A stretch of DNA of 64,000 nt from Vibrio aquaticus. Lineage in GTDB: Bacteria > Pseudomonadota > Gammaproteobacteria > Enterobacterales > Vibrionaceae. The position numbers were made by a program, and so were the translations under genes. Of the stretch, positions 58,050 to 64,000 are shown one piece after another. The stretch's first letter is position 1. Each line of letters opens with the position of its first letter. Below the pieces are notes generated by a model that searched no databases, had not been told where the DNA came from, and saw nothing but the letters and a program-made list of their open reading frames with translations. The stretch spans positions 1-64,000 of the forward strand of contig NZ_RXZH01000002.1 in NCBI RefSeq assembly GCF_003970385.1, read 5' to 3'.

Positions 58050-60179
58050 ATGAGTTATCTTGCCTTAGCGCGAAAGTGGCGACCAACCAAGTTTAATGAC
58101 GTGGTTGGTCAGGCCCATGTTTTAACGGCGCTTGAAAATGCATTAGCCCAAAATCGTTTGCACCATGCGTATTTGTTCAGCGGAACACGCGGAGTGGGTA
58201 AAACCACCATTGGTCGACTGTTTGCAAAAGGGTTGAACTGCGAGACGGGTATTACATCGAATCCATGTGGTACCTGTGATACTTGCCGAGAAATCGATGA
58301 AGGCCGTTTCGTTGACTTGTTAGAAATCGATGCTGCTTCTCGTACTAAGGTTGAAGATACTCGTGATTTGCTAGACAACGTCCAATATAAGCCTGCACGT
58401 GGTCGCTTTAAAGTCTACCTAATCGATGAAGTTCATATGCTGTCTCGCCACAGTTTCAATGCACTATTGAAAACGTTGGAAGAGCCACCTGAGTATGTGA
58501 AATTCCTACTGGCAACTACGGACCCACAAAAGCTGCCTGTGACGATTTTATCTCGCTGTCTTCAGTTTCATTTGAAGCCAATAAGCGTTGATAACATCCA
58601 TGAGCAGCTCGACCATATTTTGCAGCAAGAGCAAGTCACCTCTGAGCCTCGTGCCCTAGGAATGATCTCACATGCAGCCGATGGCAGTATGCGTGATGCG
58701 CTTAGCCTGACAGATCAAGCTATCGCATTGGGTAATGGTCAAGTTCTGACAGACAGTGTCGCCCACATGTTGGGCACCCTAGATACCGACCAAGCATTGC
58801 ATTTACTTGAAGCGATTGGGTCTAAGCAAGCGCAGCAAGCGATGGAATGTATCTCGACAATGGCTCAAAATGGCGTTGAGTGGGATGGGTTGTTGCAGCA
58901 GCTTTCAACGCAGCTTCACCGCTTGGCGATGTATCAAGCCCTTCCTGCAACACTTGACCAAGGTCAGCCGGATGCTGAGAAGATTGAACTACTGAGTCGT
59001 TTGCTTACGCCTCAAGATGTTCAACTTTACTACCAAATTGCGTTAAAAGGCCGCGAAGATCTTCCTCTCGCACCCTCAGAGCGAGTTGGGCTTGAAATGA
59101 TTGTCTTGAGAATGATGGCGTTTAGGCCTGCTTCTCAGCCACAAGCGATAGCGATTAGCACACAATCATCTGCGCCAGAAGTAAGCCAAGCGGCACCGGT
59201 ACCAGCTCCTCAAGCTCAGCCTGTAAACCAACCAGTGCAGAGTGCGCAAGTGCCACCTTCACCGGTTCGTTCGGCGCCGCAACAGGCTCCGCAGCCAAGT
59301 TTTCAGCCATCGGCTCCCAGCTACGATGAGCCACCAATGAATTTGATGCCGGAGCCTCCTCATTATGAAGAGCCGGCACATGATGCACCTCAGCAGCAAC
59401 AGCCAGCTCGAGATGCATCATACTCTCAGCAATCAAGCCAACCTCAGCCAGAGACAAAACCAACGTCTTCGGTGAGTGGTTTGAGGCACCAACTACGTTC
59501 TCAGCGCAAAGGGCTTTCTCCTAATCAGGGGAATTCGCCAAAAAAGGCTAATGCGACATCTGTAAAATCAGAGTCTGTTCTTGACCGTGTAGCAAAGAAA
59601 CACGGCGGTTCAGGGCAGGTGTCGCCGCTATCTCACCCGAAAGCGGGTATGACTCCTGAACCTGAAAAGGATGAAGCATACCGATGGAAGCCGACCCTTC
59701 CTCAAGCCAAGAAAGAAACGTTAGAGTTAACGCCAACACTGCTCAAAAAAGCATTAGAGCATGAAAAAACACCAGAGATGGTGGAAAAGCTGGTCGATGA
59801 AAGTCTTAACCAAAGTGAATGGGCGAAGCTAATTAGTCAGCTAGAGACAGCCAAACTGACAGAGCAACTTGCGCTAAACTCTTATTATGAGAAAAGCGGT
59901 TCTACGATTGCGCTGACACTGCGTAATGCTCAAGCGCACCTGAATACGGATAAAGCTCAGAGTGAGTTGCTTGGCGAGATTAACCGAGTGTTAGAGCAAG
60001 AGTGCCAATTGACCGTTGAAGTCGGTGAGAATGGCGAGACGCCTTTGGAGCTAAGAGACAAGCTTTATCAAGGCCGATTACAGCAGGCATTCACCAGTTT
60101 AGAAAATGATCCGCATGTTCAGTTTATCGAAAAACGATTTGCGGCTCAGCTAGACTCAGAAAGTGTAAGACCAATCTAA
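58050..60179 (+). CDS. dnaX: DNA polymerase III subunits tau and gamma
   Basis: 709 residues (tau). P-loop GTRGVGKTT near residue 45, a four-cysteine zinc module (NCETGITSNPCGTCDTC), Walker B VYLIDEVHMLS and sensor 1 LLATTDPQKLPVTILSRC form the clamp-loader AAA+ domain. A Pro/Gln-rich linker (about 370-480) and the C-terminal tau-specific region follow. A slippery heptamer at 59540-59546 would yield the shorter gamma form of about 500 residues. Confidence 0.97.
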   Translation: MSYLALARKWRPTKFNDVVGQAHVLTALENALAQNRLHHAYLFSGTRGVGKTTIGRLFAKGLNCETGITSNPCGTCDTCREIDEGRFVDLLEIDAASRTKVEDTRDLLDNVQYKPARGRFKVYLIDEVHMLSRHSFNALLKTLEEPPEYVKFLLATTDPQKLPVTILSRCLQFHLKPISVDNIHEQLDHILQQEQVTSEPRALGMISHAADGSMRDALSLTDQAIALGNGQVLTDSVAHMLGTLDTDQALHLLEAIGSKQAQQAMECISTMAQNGVEWDGLLQQLSTQLHRLAMYQALPATLDQGQPDAEKIELLSRLLTPQDVQLYYQIALKGREDLPLAPSERVGLEMIVLRMMAFRPASQPQAIAISTQSSAPEVSQAAPVPAPQAQPVNQPVQSAQVPPSPVRSAPQQAPQPSFQPSAPSYDEPPMNLMPEPPHYEEPAHDAPQQQQPARDASYSQQSSQPQPETKPTSSVSGLRHQLRSQRKGLSPNQGNSPKKANATSVKSESVLDRVAKKHGGSGQVSPLSHPKAGMTPEPEKDEAYRWKPTLPQAKKETLELTPTLLKKALEHEKTPEMVEKLVDESLNQSEWAKLISQLETAKLTEQLALNSYYEKSGSTIALTLRNAQAHLNTDKAQSELLGEINRVLEQECQLTVEVGENGETPLELRDKLYQGRLQQAFTSLENDPHVQFIEKRFAAQLDSESVRPI
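59527..59551 (+). promoter_or_regulatory. Programmed -1 frameshift site in dnaX
   Basis: A-AAA-AAG lies in the correct phase at 59540-59546, the same heptamer used in E. coli dnaX. After a -1 slip the ribosome reads GGC then TAA (59549-59551), so gamma would end K-K-G. A Shine-Dalgarno-like AGGGGA (59527-59532) lies 7 bases upstream, a stimulator also used in E. coli. The downstream stem-loop is weak. Confidence 0.85.
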
Positions 60180-60185
60180 TTTGAG

Positions 60186-60211
60186 GGGTTGAAACTATTT
60201 GGCTTCAACCC
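60186..60211 (+). other. Hairpin between dnaX and ybaB
   Basis: GGGTTGAA / TTCAACCC stem with a 10-base loop and no T tract. It may stabilise the dnaX mRNA end or partly reduce transcription into ybaB. Confidence 0.45.
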
Positions 60212-60252
60212 AATCTAATAACGTAACAAGCTAAATAACCAGAGAGATAAAC

Positions 60253-60582
60253 ATGTTTGGTAAAGGCGGTATGGGCAACCTAATGAAGCAAGCCCAGCAA
60301 ATGCAAGATCGCATGCAAAAGCTTCAAGAAGAAATCGCAAATATGGAAGTAACCGGTGAATCTGGTGCTGGCCTTGTAAAAGTGACAATCACTGGTAGTC
60401 ACAGCGTACGTCGTGTCGACATCGATGAAAGCTTGATGGAAGACGACAAAGAGATGCTAGAAGATCTTATCGCAGCGGCATTTAACGATGCAGCTCGTCG
60501 CGTAGAAGAAACGCAAAAAGAGAAAATGGCAGGTGTAACTGGCGGTATGCAATTACCACCAGGTATGAAAATGCCATTCTAA
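60253..60582 (+). CDS. ybaB: YbaB/EbfC family nucleoid-associated protein
   Basis: 109 residues, the usual length. [20 protein letters not shown], the helix that follows, and [16 protein letters not shown] are family features. It binds DNA as a dimer and is found between dnaX and recR in most bacteria. AGAGAGA precedes the ATG. Confidence 0.95.
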   Translation: MFGKGGMGNLMKQAQQMQDRMQKLQEEIANMEVTGESGAGLVKVTITGSHSVRRVDIDESLMEDDKEMLEDLIAAAFNDAARRVEETQKEKMAGVTGGMQLPPGMKMPF

Positions 60583-60597
60583 TCGAGAGACCGATTA

Positions 60598-61200
60598 ATG
60601 CGCACCAGTCACATGCTGGAGCAATTGATGGAGGCCTTACGTTGTCTACCTGGGGTTGGCCCCAAGTCGGCGCAGCGTATGGCCTTTCATTTGTTACAGC
60701 GAGATAGAAAAGGCGGTGTTCAACTTGCTGATGCCCTAAGTCAGTCTATGACTGAAATTGGTCACTGCAGCGAATGCCGAACGTTTACCGAAGAAGAAAT
60801 CTGTCACATTTGTACCAACCCTAAACGTCAGGAAAATGGTCAAATTTGTGTCGTAGAAAGCCCAGCAGATATTGCTGCGGTCGAAGCAACAGGACAGTTT
60901 TCAGGACGATACTTTGTTTTAATGGGACACCTGTCTCCATTAGATGGCATTGGACCAAGCGATATAGGACTTGATGTCCTAGACTATCGCCTACGCCGTG
61001 GTGATGTTAGTGAGGTGATTCTTGCCACCAACCCAACAGTTGAAGGTGAAGCAACAGCACATTACATCGCAGAGTTGTGTCGTGAACATCAGGTGTCAGC
61101 AAGCAGAATTGCTCACGGTGTTCCCGTTGGTGGTGAGCTAGAGTTAGTCGATGGTACAACCCTTTCTCATTCGCTACTCGGGCGTCAGAAGTTATCGTAA
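60598..61200 (+). CDS. recR: Recombination mediator RecR
   Basis: 200 residues. N-terminal helix-hairpin-helix ([20 protein letters not shown]), four-cysteine zinc motif ([16 protein letters not shown]), Toprim domain ([19 protein letters not shown]) and Walker-like C-terminus. With RecO and RecF it loads RecA on SSB-coated gaps. It starts 15 bp after ybaB. Confidence 0.97.
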   Translation: MRTSHMLEQLMEALRCLPGVGPKSAQRMAFHLLQRDRKGGVQLADALSQSMTEIGHCSECRTFTEEEICHICTNPKRQENGQICVVESPADIAAVEATGQFSGRYFVLMGHLSPLDGIGPSDIGLDVLDYRLRRGDVSEVILATNPTVEGEATAHYIAELCREHQVSASRIAHGVPVGGELELVDGTTLSHSLLGRQKLS

Positions 61201-61201
61201 T

Positions 61202-61230
61202 AAAAAACCGCAGAATCCTGCGGTTTTTTT
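61202..61230. terminator. Terminator after recR
   Basis: AAAAACCGCAG / CTGCGGTTTTT stem with an AATC loop and T-rich tails on both strands. It ends the dnaX-ybaB-recR group and may also serve the convergent gene at 61271. Confidence 0.88.
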
Positions 61231-61270
61231 GTATCTAGCACTCAGAGCGTTTATTTAAGTTACATAAAGC

Positions 61271-61519
61271 TTATGTCAGGCTTTCTAGTTCAGTAATGTT
61301 ATCCAGTGCCTGCTGGTTAGTAGTTCCACAAACAATCGGGCACGGCTTGAACTGATGACATACTTTCGGTCGTTCTGGCTTTCCAAACAACTTACAAAGA
61401 TTCTCTTCATTGAGCTGAACGCATCGCTCACCGGCAGGCTTACCCTCAGGCATTCCAGGGATAGCAGAAGAAATACTCGGTGCAATGCAGCACGCCCCAC
61501 ATCCTAATCGACAATCCAT
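61271..61519 (-). CDS. YkgJ family cysteine cluster protein
   Basis: 82 residues from the ATG at 61519. Eight cysteines are visible in MDCRLGCGACCIAPSIS, GERCVQLNEENLCKLFG, VCHQFKPCPIVCG. The pattern CxxGCGxCC near the N-terminus marks the YkgJ/UPF0153 family of zinc or iron-sulphur binding proteins of unknown role. GAGGCGG lies upstream. Confidence 0.85.
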   Translation of the reverse strand: MDCRLGCGACCIAPSISSAIPGMPEGKPAGERCVQLNEENLCKLFGKPERPKVCHQFKPCPIVCGTTNQQALDNITELESLT

Positions 61520-61522
61520 CAA

Positions 61523-61873
61523 ATCCGCCTCAAAAAATAGAAGGGCGCGATGTTAGCAGAGATCGGCGATGTGTTCATTACAAAATCGAGCGCCTCTGTT
61601 ATCCCTTTTTTGAGCGCAGTTAAAGAGCATAAAATAAATTACTGAATGGGAGTGCTATGTCTCCATGTTCATTAGATTGTTAGTATTCCTGTCGGTAATC
61701 GCATTCTGCTCATATTAGAGTCATTGGGCAATAAGCTTCTTAAACTGGGTATTAACTTGCCTAAATATTGGAAAATTATTCGGAGAACCTCGGTTCATTT
61801 GATGGATCGAATATTGCTGACGTGTCTTAGTTACATTCTCGAATTATGAGAGCAATCACTAAGGATACATTGT
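61523..61873. other. 351-bp intergenic region before the T6SS genes
   Basis: AT-rich with no gene longer than a few codons. It separates the divergent ykgJ-type gene from the PAAR gene and should hold both promoters. No clear sigma-54 or other operator could be named. Confidence 0.6.
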
Positions 61874-62158
61874 ATGGGAAACGGAATTGTTGTTGGTCAT
61901 ATAGGAACAGGACACGATGGATTTCCTCCAACGCCAGTCACCTCAGGTTCATCGACTGTAAAAATAGATGGTATACCCGCAGCAAGACAAGGTGACCCCT
62001 TAGAGCCACATGATAAACCTAAACACCCAAAGCATGGCCGTTCAATCGCGAGTGGTTCTGCAAGCGTGAACATTGATGGTAAGCCAGCAGCAAGGGCGGG
62101 TGATCCGGTAGGGTGTGGTGGTGTGTTACAGGGGAGCAGCAGTGTCAATATTGGTTAG
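61874..62158 (+). CDS. Type VI secretion PAAR protein
   Basis: 94 residues, a single PAAR domain without a fused effector. Gly/His-rich strands such as GNGIVVGHIGTGHDG, VKIDGIPAARQGDPLEPHDK and VNIDGKPAARAGDPVGCGG give the cone fold that binds one metal through His/Cys and caps the VgrG spike. AAGGA precedes the ATG. The next gene overlaps its end by 17 bp. Confidence 0.92.
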   Translation: MGNGIVVGHIGTGHDGFPPTPVTSGSSTVKIDGIPAARQGDPLEPHDKPKHPKHGRSIASGSASVNIDGKPAARAGDPVGCGGVLQGSSSVNIG

Positions 62159-63158
62159 AGCATTATTGTTAGCAGGCACTTGTTTGCTTTTCTTTTCGAA
62201 AAGTCTTGTCGCGGGTGAAACGTACAGTGTTGAAACTATGTCACCGGACGAGGCTTATCAACGTGGTCGTTTACTTAAAGCACAATTTAAAAATAGAGAA
62301 GCAAGGGAGTATCTAAAGTCAGCAGCAGATCGAGGTCATGGTAAGAGCGGCTATCTCTATGCGATGGAACTACGCCGAACGGGCTATTTGCAGCGTGATC
62401 AACGAGCGTCAAAAGATTATTTAATCCGATCGGCAGAACAAGGAAATAGGCAAGCGCTAAGGTACCTTCATTTGCGAGGAGATTGGTTAACAGCAGCTGA
62501 ACAAGAAAGCTATCAGCAGCGCTATTTTGATGACTTAATCAGACTAGGCGCGACTCAACCCAGCCTCGCTTATTTCCTATTGTCTGAATTCTACTTAAGC
62601 GTTGATGGTGAGCTTTCAAACTATTACCTGGAAAAGTCGATGGAGTTTGACTTCGCAAAAGCCTATATGGAAGGGGCGCGTAGAATAGAACGCGGTGAGA
62701 TTGACTTTATGTTTGCTGCTAAAAGTGAACGGATTATGAAGCAATATTATCAACAAGCGGCAAATCTCGATTATCTCCCCGCTCTAAGGAAACTGGTTTT
62801 AATCTCTGAAAAAGAGGGCAATTTTCAACAAGCACTTGAGTGGCGAAAAAAAGCATTGGATCTAGGGGACATAAGCTCGCTGATCTCGATGTACAAGATC
62901 TACAGCGGTTCGAGTAGCCAATACCCATTTGTTGAAATAGATCGACCTCGGTCTTTAGCTTATTTGATGCTTTATCTAGAAACTGCTGGTGATAGCACCT
63001 TCAGTGCCGTGTATCGGCAAGCAAAAGTAAACCAGTCAGAACTAGCAACTCTCGCGTCGGAAGCACAGATGGCGGAGGCGAAGAAACTTAAAATTGCGCT
63101 TAGCGAAGGGGTCGTTTTTTACCACCATGATGGAATTTGGGAAGATTTAAAGTATTAA
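62142..63158 (+). CDS. Secreted SEL1/TPR-like repeat protein in T6SS locus
   Basis: 338 residues from a GTG at 62142 (VSILVRALLLAGTCLLFFSK, signal peptide ending near VAGE), with GGGGAG just upstream. The frame opens at 62115 but the PAAR gene overlaps there. Repeated helical pairs such as AREYLKSAADRGHGKSGYLY, KDYLIRSAEQGNRQALRYL and MKQYYQQAANLDYLPALRKL are SEL1-like. The C-terminus contains a variable region ending in HHDGIWEDLKY. Its role is unknown: PAAR adaptor, periplasmic immunity protein or structural accessory are all possible. Confidence 0.78.
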   Translation: MSILVRALLLAGTCLLFFSKSLVAGETYSVETMSPDEAYQRGRLLKAQFKNREAREYLKSAADRGHGKSGYLYAMELRRTGYLQRDQRASKDYLIRSAEQGNRQALRYLHLRGDWLTAAEQESYQQRYFDDLIRLGATQPSLAYFLLSEFYLSVDGELSNYYLEKSMEFDFAKAYMEGARRIERGEIDFMFAAKSERIMKQYYQQAANLDYLPALRKLVLISEKEGNFQQALEWRKKALDLGDISSLISMYKIYSGSSSQYPFVEIDRPRSLAYLMLYLETAGDSTFSAVYRQAKVNQSELATLASEAQMAEAKKLKIALSEGVVFYHHDGIWEDLKY

Positions 63159-63450
63159 TTTAGCAGTGTGTGTTGCGAAACTCTTCATAGAATTTAGAGG
63201 AGTCCCTAACGCAACCCCCATGGTTCCTTTAAGGTGTTTTTATGCAACGGAATCTCGAAAGCGTAGCACTGGCATCTTTGTTTATCAAAACGTACCTAAC
63301 GTCACCTCCCGGAAGAAGAAGCCCGTTTGAGTCGAATTAAATTACGATAATTTAGGCGCCATTATCGATTGGTCGTGGATAAATGACACTAAATCAATCG
63401 GTTACAGCCTACATGTACACCAACCTACATTTAAATGGAGAACCTAGATC
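63159..63450. other. 292-bp intergenic region before tssB
   Basis: Nothing convincing is coded. A 32-codon frame (63242-63340) starts with ATG but has a weak ribosome site. The region probably carries the promoter of the tssB-tssC operon. Confidence 0.5.
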
Positions 63451-63939
63451 ATGTCTAAGGAAGGAAGCGTTGCTCCCAAAGAACGAATTAATATTAAGTA
63501 TATCCCTGCTACAGGTGACGCTCAGGCGGAAGTGGAACTGCCGTTGAAAACGTTTGTTGTTGGTGATTTCAAAGGGCATCCTGAAGCGCTACCAGTCGAG
63601 GAACGTAGTACAGTTTCAGTCGACAAAAACAACTTTGAATCTGTGATGCGCGAGAGCGAATTAACGATGTCGACTACCGTAAAGAATAAGTTGAGTGACG
63701 ATGAAAACTCCGATCTTCACATTGAGTTGACCTTTAGCTCGTTGAGTGACTTCTCACCTGATTCAATTGGCAGTCAAGTGCCGGAATTAAACAAGCTGAT
63801 TGAGTTACGAGAGGCTCTTGTAGCGCTTAAAGGACCTTTAGGCAATATCCCTGCTTTTAGAGAGCAACTAGAACAACTACTAAACAGTGAAGAGTCAAGA
63901 GAGAAGCTTCTTTCAGAGCTCAATCTGGTCAGTGAATAA
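63451..63939 (+). CDS. tssB: Type VI secretion sheath small subunit TssB (VipA)
   Basis: 162 residues. Begins MSKEGSVAPKERINIKYIPA and contains the family motif VELPLKTFVVGDFKGHPEAL and a C-terminal helix with LRE-type sequence. TssB and TssC polymerise into the contractile sheath around the Hcp tube. TGGAG precedes the ATG. tssC starts 52 bp later. Confidence 0.94.
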   Translation: MSKEGSVAPKERINIKYIPATGDAQAEVELPLKTFVVGDFKGHPEALPVEERSTVSVDKNNFESVMRESELTMSTTVKNKLSDDENSDLHIELTFSSLSDFSPDSIGSQVPELNKLIELREALVALKGPLGNIPAFREQLEQLLNSEESREKLLSELNLVSE

Positions 63940-63991
63940 GAAATAAATCAGGACTTATAACATTCGTCATTTAATGGATTAGGAATACTAA

Positions 63992-64000
63992 ATGTCTACA
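63992..64000 (+). CDS. tssC: Start of tssC (VipB), cut by the window edge
   Basis: Three codons only (Met-Ser-Thr), after a GGATTAGGAA upstream sequence. The assignment rests on the nearly invariant tssB-tssC gene order, not on the protein sequence. Confidence 0.55.

Noticed and set aside
61660..61690. Short frame MSPCSLDC before the PAAR gene
   Set aside because: Only eight codons and no supporting signal.
63270..63286. TGGCATCTTTGTTT as a sigma-54 promoter for tssB
   Set aside because: The -12 GC doublet is missing, and core tss operons are not generally sigma-54 dependent in vibrios.
63242..63340. 32-codon frame between the SEL1-like gene and tssB
   Set aside because: Weak ribosome site, no recognised family and biased composition near the end; left as unassigned sequence.

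Overview
The window is about 64 kb of a gammaproteobacterial chromosome, almost certainly a Vibrio (probably chromosome 1). The evidence is a HubP/FimV polar landmark gene with acidic tandem repeats, the Vibrio-type flhA-flhF-flhG-fliA-cheYZAB-parC-parP-cheW flagellar/chemotaxis run, an aphB-type LysR gene beside fadI/fadJ, tandem fadL genes, and a type VI secretion cluster starting at the right edge. GC content and codon use look even across most of the window, so most of it reads as core genome. The region around 13.4-14.1 kb and the T6SS edge after 61.5 kb look more accessory.

Layout. 1-7.3 kb: 3' part of hubP, truA, then accD-folC-dedD-cvpA-purF with a PurR-like box before cvpA. 7.3-9.9 kb: divergent znuCB/znuA zinc uptake with a Zur-like palindrome between them. 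10-13.4 kb: a 1101-residue membrane regulator joining a periplasmic propeller to a cytoplasmic AraC domain through a kinase-like module that lacks an obvious phospho-acceptor. 13.4-14.1 kb: a non-coding stretch with about 15 copies of a 7-bp repeat and two perfect palindromes. 14.1-16.8 kb: feoABC iron(II) uptake. 16.9-24.2 kb: yqhA-like gene, HIT protein, argS, yecM, an M16 insulinase and sixA.

24.4-37.1 kb: flagellar export (flhA), polar flagellum placement and number (flhF, flhG), sigma-28 (fliA), and chemotaxis (cheY, cheZ, cheA, cheB, parC, parP, cheW, a DUF2802 gene). A good sigma-54 promoter lies before flhA. HubP, at the left edge, is the polar anchor known to recruit the ParC/ParP array-positioning system, so anchor and clients lie within about 37 kb. 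37.3-44.3 kb: complete ccmABCDEFGHI cytochrome c maturation operon, then mlaA.

45-54 kb: fatty acid block with two fadL porins, an ECF sigma factor with a DUF3379 putative anti-sigma partner, fadI-fadJ behind a strong FadR-like site, and a ydjA nitroreductase. A plus-strand terminator with no plus-strand gene before it lies between the sigma factor and fadI and suggests an unannotated small RNA. 54.4-61.5 kb: aphB, an RssB-like response regulator, a 43-residue membrane protein, ybaN (with a possible non-AUG start), apt, dnaX (with a programmed -1 frameshift site), ybaB, recR and a ykgJ-type cysteine cluster gene. 61.9-64 kb: start of a T6SS locus (PAAR, a SEL1/TPR-like secreted protein, tssB, first codons of tssC).

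The least described items are the propeller/pseudokinase/AraC regulator, the candidate small RNA upstream of fadI, the sigma/DUF3379 pair between fatty acid genes, the threefold motif in the CheA linker, and the PAAR-linked SEL1-like protein.
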